From an uncultured Veillonellaceae bacterium (GTDB lineage Bacteria > Bacillota > Negativicutes > Selenomonadales > Selenomonadaceae), in NCBI GenBank assembly GCA_902801565.1, contig CADCIX010000012.1:1-64000 (forward strand): a stretch of 64,000 bases of DNA, written 5' to 3'. The notes under the pieces are model-generated. The model ran no database searches and was not told the origin of the DNA. It saw nothing but the letters and a program-made list of their open reading frames with translations. Shown here in pieces: positions 15,048 through 23,372 of this stretch. Within the stretch, counting starts at the first letter, position 1; the number at the start of each line of letters is the position of its first letter. The translations under genes were made by a program, and so were the position numbers.

Positions 15048-18000
15048 TCAGAACTTCTTATAAAGTATGCGGCAGGCGTTCAGCACGCAGAGCACGGACA
15101 CACCGGTATCCGCAAATACCGCAGCCCACATGGAAGCATAGCCGAAGAGGCCCGCTGCCATGATGATGACCTTGACCACCAGGGCAAAGACCACGTTCTG
15201 CCAGGCCACACTGTTGACTGCCTTGGCAATGGCAATGGCCTTCGGGATGGCCCCCATCTCGGAATTCATGAAGACCACGTCCGCCGCCTCAATCGCCGCG
15301 TCCGCGCCACTTCCCATGGCCGCGCCCACATCTGCGCCGGCCAGCACGGGAGCATCGTTGATACCGTCGCCTACGAACATGACGCCGCCGTATTTGTTGC
15401 GCAGGGCGTTCATTTCTTTCAGCTTGTCCTGGGGCAGGAGTTCCGCCCGCACTTCCTGAATACCGGCGACACTTGCCACGGCTTCCGCTTCCCTCCGGGC
15501 ATCGCCGGTGAGCATGACCGTTGTCAGGCCCAGCCCGGCAATCTCTGCCACGGCCTGTTTGGCATCCTCCTTCAAAGTATCGTTGATGAAGATGTTGCCC
15601 AGGAATGTCCCATTCTTTGCCACCAGCACTTCGCTGCCGTAAGCTGCAGGCTGGTAGGCACGGTAATCGATCTTGTAGCGGTCCATGAGGCGGGTATTGC
15701 CCACCAGGAGCACATCCTTGCCGAAATAGGCCACCAGCCCTTCACCGGCAATCTCATCAAACCGGTTCGGGCGCTCAATGGGCAGGTTCCTCTCTTTGGC
15801 CGCAACCACGATGCTGACCGCAATCGGATGGGTGGAAACCTGTTCCGCCCCGGCCGTTGCCTGCAGGATCTCATCCTCACTGGCACTACTGGTCGTGACG
15901 ACCCGCTGCACCACGAAGTTGCCCTTGGTGACGGTACCGGTCTTGTCCATGACAACCGCTGCCACATTCTTCAGCATTTCCATGGCGTTGCCGCCCTTGA
16001 ACAGGATGCCCAGCTTGGAACCGGCACCGATGCCCGCAAAGAAGGACAGGGGAACGGAGAGTACCAGAGCACAGGGACAGCTGATGACCAGGAAGGTCAG
16101 GGCCGTGTAGATCCATTTGTGCCAGTCGCCGGTGACCAGGGAAGGCACGATGGCCACCAGAAGGGCCAATGCCACAACGATGGGAGTATAGACCCGTGCA
16201 AAACGGGTGATGAATTTATCAATATAAGGTTTGTTGGCCGCTGCGTTTTCCACAGAATCCAGGATCTTGGTCACCATGGATTCCTGCAGTTCCTTTTCCA
16301 CGCGGATCTTCAGCATGCCGGAAGTGTTCACGCAGCCGGAGAGCACCTCGTCGCCGTAGGATTTGCGGACGGGCACCGGCTCACCGGTTACCGGAGACGT
16401 ATCCAGCAGGCTTTCGCCGTCGATGACAATGCCGTCCAGAGGGATGCGGTCCCCCACGCGCACCAGCAGGATGTCGCCCACCCGGGCTTCCGCGGAAGGA
16501 ATCACCTTCACATCTTCGCCAATCAGCAGATTGACCACTTCCGGGCGCATATCCACCGCGTCCATGATCTGGTCGCGGCTCCTGTCCGCAGCCCTGTCCT
16601 GGAACCACTCGCCTACCCGGTAGAAGAAGATAACGCCTACCGCTTCCTCCCATGCCTGAATGGCAAAGGCGCCCAAGGTGGCTACGGTCATCAGGAAGTT
16701 CTCGTCAAAGAATTCGCCCTTGGCCAGGTTCTTCAATGCGGTAAGCACGATCTTCCAGCCCAGGATCACATAGGCGATGACCAGGAAGTACATGTGGTAT
16801 TCTTCCGGCACCAGGCCCAGCCATTCCGTCACAATGAAGATGGCGCCGCCTACAACCAGTTCAAAAAGTTCTCTGGCGTTTTCTTTGAGGAAGGATTTCT
16901 TTTCCCTTTCCCGTTCCGGAACAGCTTCCTTGCGTTCCACGATGGTCACGCCATCCTCCACCTTGTCGGCAGCCTCCTGCATCCTGGCAGTGAGGCCGTC
17001 ATAGCTGCGGGCGGTAACACGCAGTTGGCCGGTAGCGTATACCAGCACCGCTTCCTCCACTTCCGGCAGGGCCTTGATGGCATCCTCCACCTTGCCGGCG
17101 CAGACCGCGCAGTCCAGGCCCTGCACCTCATAGGTGCGGGATTTCCCAGCGCCGAACTGCTCTTTTTCGGAGATCTTCACGCCCTCTTCCACCCGGTCGG
17201 CAGCCTCCTGCATGAGGGGCAGCAATCCATCGTAGCTGCGGGCGCTGATGCGAAGCTGGCCGGTCTCATAAACCAATACCGCTCCATCCACAATCGGCAG
17301 CGCAGCAATGGCATCCTGTACCTTTACGGAGCAGGCGGCGCAATCCAGGCCTTCCACTTTATACACACGGTATTTCTTCTGGGCAGTGGCGCGAACCCGT
17401 TCCGTAATGATGACGCCGTCCTCCGCTTTTTCGGCAGCCGCCTGCATTTTGGGCAACAGGCCGTCATAATCATCCGCGGTAACGCGCAACTGGCCGGTTT
17501 CGTAGACCAGGGTAGCCATCTTTACGCCGGGAATGGCGGCAATGGCATCCTGCACCTTGATGGAGCAGGCGGCGCAATCCAGGCCCTTTACGTTATAGGT
17601 GCGGAACTTGCTGGACGTTTCCGGTCCTTCATCCCTGGGAACCACTGTCACATAGGACAGGAAGGAACGGCAGATCTCCTGAAACACCGGCAGCATGGCG
17701 TCCGGATTCTTGGCGGAAACGCGGAGCTGTTTCGTGCTGTAGCTGACAGAGGAATAGGATACGCCCGGCAGGGACTTGATCTTATGCTCAATCTTCGAGG
17801 CGCAGATGGGGCAGTCCAGATTGATCAGGCTGTAAACGCGCTTGACATTGTCCGCATCCGGCATCCGGCACTTGCAGTGGGCCAGACTTTCCCCGCAAAA
17901 ATCGCAGTACTCTTCGTGGGAATTGCAGACCTCACAGTCACATGCGTCCGGATGGCCGGGCACATGCGCCTCATGGGTATAAGAAGCGTTGTGGTGCACC

Positions 18001-18335
18001 AGCTCATGTTCGCTGTGATCATGCACCTCGCAACAGCTGCAGCCATCACCGTGGTCGTGGTCGTGCCCATGGTCATGCCCGTGGTCGTGCCCGTGGTCGT
18101 GCCCGTGGTCATGCCCATGGTCGTGCCCGTGGTCGTGTTCATGGTCATGCCCATGGTCGTGTTCATGGTCATGCCCGTGGTCGTGCCCATGGTCATGCCC
18201 GTGGTCGTGCCCATGGTCATGCCCGTGGTCGTGTTCATGGTCATGCCCGTGGTCGTGTTCATGGTCATGCCCGTGGTCGTGTTCATGGTCATGCCCATGG
18301 TCGTGTTCATGGTCATGCTCGTGGTCGTGTGGCAT
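15048..18335 (-). CDS. Heavy-metal P1B ATPase with His-rich repeat tail and four HMA domains
   Basis: A 1,095-residue metal-exporting ATPase. Residues 3-96 are about 23 tetrapeptides His-Asp-His-[Glu/Gly], followed by a Cys/His-rich stretch (GDGCSCCEVHDH, CDFCGESLAHCKC). Four HMA domains follow, starting near residues 167, 245, 322 and 398, each with a CxxC site (LDCPIC, then three LDCAAC/LDCAVC). The ATPase core has TGEP, SCPCAL in the membrane, DKTGTVTKG, STHPIA and GDGINDAPVL. A Lys in the penultimate helix region (VVKVIIMAAG) and Asp in FADTGVSV point to the Zn/Cd/Pb (P1B-2) class. Ordinary CadA/ZntA proteins are about 700 residues with one or two HMA domains. AAAGGGGATGG precedes the start. 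It lies 67 bp after a MATE gene and may belong to the same metal-handling block. Confidence 0.92.
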   Translation of the reverse strand: MPHDHEHDHEHDHGHDHEHDHGHDHEHDHGHDHEHDHGHDHGHDHGHDHGHDHGHDHEHDHGHDHEHDHGHDHGHDHGHDHGHDHGHDHGHDHDHGDGCSCCEVHDHSEHELVHHNASYTHEAHVPGHPDACDCEVCNSHEEYCDFCGESLAHCKCRMPDADNVKRVYSLINLDCPICASKIEHKIKSLPGVSYSSVSYSTKQLRVSAKNPDAMLPVFQEICRSFLSYVTVVPRDEGPETSSKFRTYNVKGLDCAACSIKVQDAIAAIPGVKMATLVYETGQLRVTADDYDGLLPKMQAAAEKAEDGVIITERVRATAQKKYRVYKVEGLDCAACSVKVQDAIAALPIVDGAVLVYETGQLRISARSYDGLLPLMQEAADRVEEGVKISEKEQFGAGKSRTYEVQGLDCAVCAGKVEDAIKALPEVEEAVLVYATGQLRVTARSYDGLTARMQEAADKVEDGVTIVERKEAVPEREREKKSFLKENARELFELVVGGAIFIVTEWLGLVPEEYHMYFLVIAYVILGWKIVLTALKNLAKGEFFDENFLMTVATLGAFAIQAWEEAVGVIFFYRVGEWFQDRAADRSRDQIMDAVDMRPEVVNLLIGEDVKVIPSAEARVGDILLVRVGDRIPLDGIVIDGESLLDTSPVTGEPVPVRKSYGDEVLSGCVNTSGMLKIRVEKELQESMVTKILDSVENAAANKPYIDKFITRFARVYTPIVVALALLVAIVPSLVTGDWHKWIYTALTFLVISCPCALVLSVPLSFFAGIGAGSKLGILFKGGNAMEMLKNVAAVVMDKTGTVTKGNFVVQRVVTTSSASEDEILQATAGAEQVSTHPIAVSIVVAAKERNLPIERPNRFDEIAGEGLVAYFGKDVLLVGNTRLMDRYKIDYRAYQPAAYGSEVLVAKNGTFLGNIFINDTLKEDAKQAVAEIAGLGLTTVMLTGDARREAEAVASVAGIQEVRAELLPQDKLKEMNALRNKYGGVMFVGDGINDAPVLAGADVGAAMGSGADAAIEAADVVFMNSEMGAIPKAIAIAKAVNSVAWQNVVFALVVKVIIMAAGLFGYASMWAAVFADTGVSVLCVLNACRILYKKF
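18048..18329. repeat. 12-bp minisatellite encoding the His-rich tail
   Basis: About 23 tandem 12-bp units of the type CATGGTCGTGCC (plus strand), in frame in the metal ATPase on the minus strand. Units differ mainly at two positions that switch Glu/Gly or synonymous His/Asp codons. Length polymorphism between strains would keep the frame, since 12 is divisible by 3. Confidence 0.9.
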
Positions 18336-18402
18336 CTTGCCATCCCCTTTCGCAAATATACGAATATAAACCCTAAATTGTAGCTATTACAAGATAAAAC
18401 AT

Positions 18403-19731
18403 TTACTCTATCGGTTTCGTTTTTCGAAAAGCCGCGCCAAAAACGATCAGCCGGAAAAACCAATCCATGAACATGGCATACCATACCCAAAGTACGTCTT
18501 TCCCAAGCCATGCCACAAAGATATAGGCAAAACCGAGTCGAAAAACAAGCATCGCACTTATGGCGACCAGCATAGGAAAGACTGCCCTGCCGATTGCCCG
18601 GAAATAATACGGAAGCAGGAACGCAACGGGCCATAGGATCATCGCCAGCGAATGGGCCAGAAGAAGTTCCTCCGCCATATACGCGGACTGAGAAGAAAGA
18701 TGATAGAACCCGACCCAGATGTTCCTTCCAAAGATCATGACAGCACAGATGGGAAGCAGTCCTGCGTAATTCAGCAAGGTCAAGAGCTTTGTATAGTCTT
18801 TTGCCTGTCCCAGTTCACCCGCTCCCCTGCATTGCCCGACAATGGTCATCATGGCAGCGCCCAATGCGTTTCCTGGAAGATACAGGTAGGTCACCAGGTT
18901 GCCCGCCACAGCATAGGCGGCAATGGAAGCCGTGCCCAGCGTGGACACGAGGCTTTGGAGCAGCACTTTTCCCACATTGAACAGGCTGCTTTCCACGCCG
19001 CTTGGAATTCCGATGGAAAGGATTTCCCGCAGGATCCTCCCGTCCAGCTTGCATTGCCCGAAGTTGTCAATGCGAAGCGCATTGTCCGACGACTGGAGAA
19101 AGATACAAATGACAGCAGCGGCAACCATCCGGGAGAGCAGCGTAGGAATCGCAACCCCCTCCACACCCATGCCCAAGCCGAAAATGCACAGCACGTCTCC
19201 GGAAATATTCAGCAGGTTCATTCCGAGGGAAACCAGCATGGACAGCCTCGTATTCCCCACCGCGCGGAAAATGGAAACCGCCGAGTAGTAAATCGCCAGG
19301 AAGGGGAAAGAGACTGCGGTAAACCGCATATACACCTCCGCGTCCCGCATGACCTCCGGCGAAACCGTACCAAAGAGAAGATGAAGGATAGATTCCTCGC
19401 CGAAGAACAGCAGGAGGGACAAAAGAAGCATGAGGAACGTCGTCACAGAAAAGAGCTGTCCTCCGCTTTTTTTCGCCAAAGCATAATCTCCGCTGCCGAT
19501 GTACCTGGCGCAGACAACAGTCCCGCCCGCAGTCATGGCAAACAGGAATTGAAGAACCAAATGATTGATGGAATCCACCAGGGAAACGCCCGAAACCGTC
19601 GCCTCTCCCACAAAAGCAACCATCAAGACATCGACCATGCCGACCAAAACGGACAAAAGCTGCTCCACCAGCAGCGGCCAAATCATCTGCAAGAGCTGGC
19701 GCCAGCTGAACATTCCTTCCTTACCGCCCAT
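18403..19731 (-). CDS. MATE-family efflux transporter
   Basis: A 442-residue membrane protein with about twelve helices in two halves, typical of multidrug and toxin extrusion antiporters that use Na+ or H+. Diagnostic stretches are VDVLMVAFVGEATVSGVSLV in the first half and GLGMGVEGVAIPTLLSRM mid-protein. The start is the ATG at 19731 with GGAAGG upstream; a later ATG at 19713 has its ribosome site too close. It begins 13 nt after the stop of the ABC ATPase gene and so is probably the last gene of the importer operon. An exporter and an importer in one operon suggest cycling of a small molecule. Confidence 0.88.
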   Translation of the reverse strand: MGGKEGMFSWRQLLQMIWPLLVEQLLSVLVGMVDVLMVAFVGEATVSGVSLVDSINHLVLQFLFAMTAGGTVVCARYIGSGDYALAKKSGGQLFSVTTFLMLLLSLLLFFGEESILHLLFGTVSPEVMRDAEVYMRFTAVSFPFLAIYYSAVSIFRAVGNTRLSMLVSLGMNLLNISGDVLCIFGLGMGVEGVAIPTLLSRMVAAAVICIFLQSSDNALRIDNFGQCKLDGRILREILSIGIPSGVESSLFNVGKVLLQSLVSTLGTASIAAYAVAGNLVTYLYLPGNALGAAMMTIVGQCRGAGELGQAKDYTKLLTLLNYAGLLPICAVMIFGRNIWVGFYHLSSQSAYMAEELLLAHSLAMILWPVAFLLPYYFRAIGRAVFPMLVAISAMLVFRLGFAYIFVAWLGKDVLWVWYAMFMDWFFRLIVFGAAFRKTKPIE

Positions 19732-19744
19732 TGCACCATCCTTC

Positions 19745-20707
19745 CTATTTCGCAAACCGATGGCAGGCCACCTTGTGACCCGGTTCGATCTCCACTAGTT
19801 TCGGCTTTTCCTGTGTGCAGCGATCCTGGCAATCCGAACAGCGGTTGCTGAAGGGACAGCCCGGCGGCAAATCCAGAGGACTGGGGGGTTCCCCATTGAT
19901 GTTCTCGATTTTCCTGGAAAAATCCATCCTGACATCAAACACAGAGTTCAAGAGCGCCCTGGAATAGGGATGGCAGCAGACATCGGAAAGGCCTTCCCCC
20001 GGCATGACCTCCACAATATTGCCCAGATACATGACCGCCACCTGATGGGAAAAGGACTCGATGAGGGCAATATCATGGCAGATAAAGCCAATGGAAATGT
20101 TCTTCTCCCTCTGCAGACGGGTGACGAGTTCGATGATCGTTTTCTGCACGGAAACGTCCAGGGCACTGGTAGCCTCGTCCATGACGATGAACTCCGGCTC
20201 AAGGGCAATGGCCCGGGCGATTGCCACACGCTGGCGCTGGCCGCCGGACATGTTATGGGGGTACCGGTCCGCAAAATCCCCCGGAAGCTCTACCAGTTCC
20301 AGGAGTTCCCGCGCCTTCTTGTCCATTTCGGACCGGCGGATGCGGTCAAAGTTTAAGAGCGGCTCGCAGACGATCTCCTTGATCTTCATTTTGGGATTGA
20401 AGGATGTGGAGGGGTCCTGGAAGACCATCTGGATATGCTGGCGGTTCTCGTGCAGCTCTTTCCCCTTCATTTTCGTGATATCCTTCCCATGGAAGAATAT
20501 CTCACCCTCCGTGGGAGTGTCAAGGCTCACCAGGAAGCGCATGAACGTACTCTTGCCGCAGCCGGATTCGCCAACGATGCCCAGTGTCTTTCCCTTATAG
20601 AATTTCAAGTTCACATCATTGCAGGCGGTCAGCATGCGTCCGTCATTGGTAGGAAAGCGACGCGTCACATGACGCGCCTCAATCAGAAGATCCTTTTCAT
20701 CAAACAT
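19745..20707 (-). CDS. ABC transporter ATPase, DppF/NikE type
   Basis: A 320-residue ATP-binding subunit of a peptide/nickel-type importer. Walker A GESGCGKST, Q-loop QDPSTSFNP, signature MSGGQRQRV and Walker B FIVMDEATSALD are intact. The C-terminus is the oligopeptide-transporter tail with four cysteines (CPFSNRCSDCQDRC). Start at ATG 20707, after GGGAGG. It overlaps the end of the upstream ATPase gene by 8 nt, which indicates coupled translation. It pairs with that ATPase on the two permeases to drive uptake of the lipoprotein's ligand. Confidence 0.92.
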   Translation of the reverse strand: MFDEKDLLIEARHVTRRFPTNDGRMLTACNDVNLKFYKGKTLGIVGESGCGKSTFMRFLVSLDTPTEGEIFFHGKDITKMKGKELHENRQHIQMVFQDPSTSFNPKMKIKEIVCEPLLNFDRIRRSEMDKKARELLELVELPGDFADRYPHNMSGGQRQRVAIARAIALEPEFIVMDEATSALDVSVQKTIIELVTRLQREKNISIGFICHDIALIESFSHQVAVMYLGNIVEVMPGEGLSDVCCHPYSRALLNSVFDVRMDFSRKIENINGEPPSPLDLPPGCPFSNRCSDCQDRCTQEKPKLVEIEPGHKVACHRFAK

Positions 20708-21488
20708 AGCGTCTACCTCCCAAAGTCGGCACCGCATCCAGGAGAAGCTTGGTATACGGATTGGTTGACTGATGGAGTATGTAATCTCGTTCCCCCCGGT
20801 CAACGACCTCACCGTGCTTCATGACCACGATCTTGTCGCCCATATAAGCAGCTACCCCAAGGTTGTGGGTTACAATGACGATGCTGGTTCCATACTCGTC
20901 GCGAAGCTCCATGAACTGCCGGACAATCTGCGCCTGGGTCGTCACGTCAAGGGCCGAGGTGGGCTCATCGGCCAGGAGGAGCCTGGGCTGGTAGGTCATG
21001 CCCATGGCAATTCCGACGCGCTGGCGCTGCCCACCGGAAAGCTGGAAGGGATAGGAACGCATGATGCGGTCCCCATCCGGAAGACGCATCCGCTCAATCA
21101 TTTCGACGCCCTTCGCCCAGGCCGCCTTCCTGGAAAGTTTCTCATGGGTAATGATATATTCCACATAGCTGTCCCCGATCAGCCGCGTCTGGTTCATCAT
21201 GGTGCCACTGTCCTGAAAGATCATGGACACATCGAGGCCGCGCAGACCCCGCCATTCCTCATCCGTCAGGTTCAGCAAATCCGTGCCGTCGTAGGTAATG
21301 CTGCCGGCAGAAACTCTGCCCCCTCCGGGAAGCAGTCCCATGATCGCTCGGATCACGGTGGTTTTTCCGCTGCCGGACTCGCCAACGATACTGCAGATTT
21401 CTCCCTTTTCCAGACTCAGGCTGCAATTCTTTACCGTAAGGTTCTTGCCATAGGAAATATCCACGTTCTTCAATTCTAATAACGACAT
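20700..21488 (-). CDS. ABC transporter ATPase, DppD/NikD type
   Basis: A 262-residue partner ATPase. Walker A is GESGSGKTT, the signature LSGGQRQRV and Walker B LLLADEPTSALD. It is about 70 residues shorter than typical DppD/OppD because the C-terminal oligopeptide tail is missing, which is the length of NikD or CntD from nickel/cobalt importers. That length difference is a modest hint that the cargo is metal-related and not a peptide. It lies between the DppC-like permease (12 nt upstream) and the second ATPase (8-nt overlap). Confidence 0.9.
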   Translation of the reverse strand: MSLLELKNVDISYGKNLTVKNCSLSLEKGEICSIVGESGSGKTTVIRAIMGLLPGGGRVSAGSITYDGTDLLNLTDEEWRGLRGLDVSMIFQDSGTMMNQTRLIGDSYVEYIITHEKLSRKAAWAKGVEMIERMRLPDGDRIMRSYPFQLSGGQRQRVGIAMGMTYQPRLLLADEPTSALDVTTQAQIVRQFMELRDEYGTSIVIVTHNLGVAAYMGDKIVVMKHGEVVDRGERDYILHQSTNPYTKLLLDAVPTLGGRRYV

Positions 21489-21500
21489 GATATTCCCTCC

Positions 21501-22331
21501 TTACTCTTCCCGCGGGTCCAGAATATCCCGGAGATTATCGCCCAGCATATTGAAGACCACCACCGTAATGAAGATTGCCATGCCCGGATATATCATCATC
21601 CAGGGCGCCGACTGCATGAAGTCGCGGCTCTCGTTCAGCATGGCGCCCCATTCCGCCGCCGGCGGCTGCGCGCCAAATCCCAGGAAGGACAATGCCGCAA
21701 GCTCCATCATCATGCTGCCGATATCCGTCGCCGCCGTGATGACCAGCGTCGTGATCGTATTGGGCAGCATATACTTCCATAGCATGCGCCAGGTACCGGA
21801 CCCCGTGACGATTGCCGCATCCACATAATCCGTGTGCCGGACCTTCAACACCAGCGAACGCGCCATGCGCGCATACTTTGGCCAGGTCACCAGCATGATT
21901 GCAATAATCGCATTGCGCATGCTGGGCCCCATCATACCGGCTACAGCAATGGCCAGGACCAGGCCGGGAAAGGCAATCATCATATCGGCGAGACGCATGA
22001 TCGTCGCATCCACCCAGCCGCCAAAGTATCCGGAGACCACACCCAGAGCCGTGCCAACCACGAAAATCAATGTCACCAGGATGAAAGTGGAAGAAAGGGA
22101 TATCCGGGCGCCATAGAGGACACGGGCATAAACATCCCGTCCCATCTTGTCCGTGCCGAAAATATGCTCCGCATCCGGCGGCTTGATGGCACACTCCAGA
22201 CTGCCGGCCTCCGGGTCAATACCACCGGAAAGCATCGGGGCAAAGATAGCGATCAGGACAATGATGGATGCCAATATCCCAAAGAGGACGAAGCCCCGGT
22301 TGCTCAAAAATCGATTCTTTGTTGCGTCCAT
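21501..22331 (-). CDS. ABC transporter permease, DppC/NikC type
   Basis: A 276-residue inner-membrane permease with an N-terminal helix (VLFGILASIIVLIAIFAPML) and five more helices. It has the EAA-type coupling loop (GSGTWRMLWKYMLPNT) that contacts the ATPases. FGTDKMGRDVYARVLYGARI is the family signature. It starts 4 nt after the DppB-like gene stop and is followed 12 nt later by the ATPase. Confidence 0.92.
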   Translation of the reverse strand: MDATKNRFLSNRGFVLFGILASIIVLIAIFAPMLSGGIDPEAGSLECAIKPPDAEHIFGTDKMGRDVYARVLYGARISLSSTFILVTLIFVVGTALGVVSGYFGGWVDATIMRLADMMIAFPGLVLAIAVAGMMGPSMRNAIIAIMLVTWPKYARMARSLVLKVRHTDYVDAAIVTGSGTWRMLWKYMLPNTITTLVITAATDIGSMMMELAALSFLGFGAQPPAAEWGAMLNESRDFMQSAPWMMIYPGMAIFITVVVFNMLGDNLRDILDPREE

Positions 22332-22335
22332 ACAC

Positions 22336-23274
22336 TTACCTCCTCAGACGCATGCGGGGATCCACATAATAGTAGGAGATATCCACAATAAGATTGATCA
22401 GCATATAAATGACAGAAACCCACAGCACATATCCCTGAACCAGGAAATAATCGGCAGAGGTGATGGCCGCTACCGCAAGATTGCCCAGTCCCGGATAGGA
22501 AAAGATGATCTCGACCACACTGGTGCCGCCCAGCAGGGAACCTATGGACAGGCCCAGCATCGTGATCAGCGGCAGCAGGGAATTCGGAAGCACATTGCAC
22601 CACAGGATCTTTTTTTCCGATATGCCACGGGCGCGGGCACCAATCACATAGTCCGAGTGAAGCTCTTCCAGCACCGCCGTGCGGACCTGACGCGTATATT
22701 TGGCCGTCATGGCCACCGCCAGCGTCACCGCCGGAAGGATCAGCGACTCAAGGTCTGCGCCGGAGGAAACAACCGGCAGAAGTCCCATCTTTACACAGAA
22801 AACAAGGATCAGCATCAGGCCCAGCCAGAAGTTCGGGATGGACACGCCGAAGAAGGTGATGGCACGCACGAAATAATCGATGGGCTTGTTATGATGCACA
22901 GCGGAAATCACACCCAGTGGTACCGAGAAAAGCAGCATCAGTATGGTGGAAGCCAGAGTCAGCTTCAGTGTCGGCCACAGGCGGGCCATGAGCAGCTCTG
23001 ACACCGGTTTGTGCAGCATGAAGGATTCCCCAAAATTGCCCTGCAGGCAGTTGAGGACCCAGTCCTTGTACTGGATGAAAAAAGGCTTATTGAGTCCCAG
23101 TATCTCCCTGGTCTCTTCAATCTGTTCCGTCGTGGGCATGATGCCGCTTGCCGTGAACAGGTTGCGGGCAGGATCTCCCGGGGACAGATAGGTCAGCAAA
23201 AAGGTCAGAAAGCTGATGCCGATGAGTACGATCAGCATCTGCAGCAATCTGGAAAGTATCTGGTTCTTATTCAT
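22336..23274 (-). CDS. ABC transporter permease, DppB/NikB type
   Basis: A 312-residue permease. The N-terminal helix and LTYLSPGDPA are typical of DppB/NikB, and RARGISEKKILWCNVLPN is the coupling loop. The start is the ATG at 23274 after GGAGAG; the frame is open to 23319 with no ribosome site. A 46-nt hairpin separates it from the upstream substrate-binding protein gene. Confidence 0.92.
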   Translation of the reverse strand: MNKNQILSRLLQMLIVLIGISFLTFLLTYLSPGDPARNLFTASGIMPTTEQIEETREILGLNKPFFIQYKDWVLNCLQGNFGESFMLHKPVSELLMARLWPTLKLTLASTILMLLFSVPLGVISAVHHNKPIDYFVRAITFFGVSIPNFWLGLMLILVFCVKMGLLPVVSSGADLESLILPAVTLAVAMTAKYTRQVRTAVLEELHSDYVIGARARGISEKKILWCNVLPNSLLPLITMLGLSIGSLLGGTSVVEIIFSYPGLGNLAVAAITSADYFLVQGYVLWVSVIYMLINLIVDISYYYVDPRMRLRR

Positions 23275-23295
23275 TGTCGTTCTCTCCGTCAAAAC

Positions 23296-23341
23296 ATCAC
23301 AAGAGGATACAGCATGCACCGTATCCCCTTGCAGTTTCTTG
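23296..23341 (-). promoter_or_regulatory. Intercistronic hairpin after the substrate-binding protein gene
   Basis: Nested inverted repeats CACAAGA/TCTTGTG and GGATAC/GTATCC lie in the 98-nt gap between the lipoprotein and permease genes, without a T-run. Such hairpins often protect the mRNA 3' end, so that the binding protein is made in excess. Confidence 0.5.
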
Positions 23342-23372
23342 TGTAGCCACTCGAAAGCGGATTTTTTCTCTA

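Noticed and set aside
18048-18329. Tandem repeats as a CRISPR array
   Set aside because: Units are 12 bp, contiguous without spacers, and encode a His-rich protein tail.
14943-18383. Very long open frame on the plus strand opposite the metal ATPase
   Set aside because: It is the mirror of the repetitive, GC-biased ATPase gene. Its sequence shows no domain, it has no ribosome site, and the ATPase frame carries all expected motifs.
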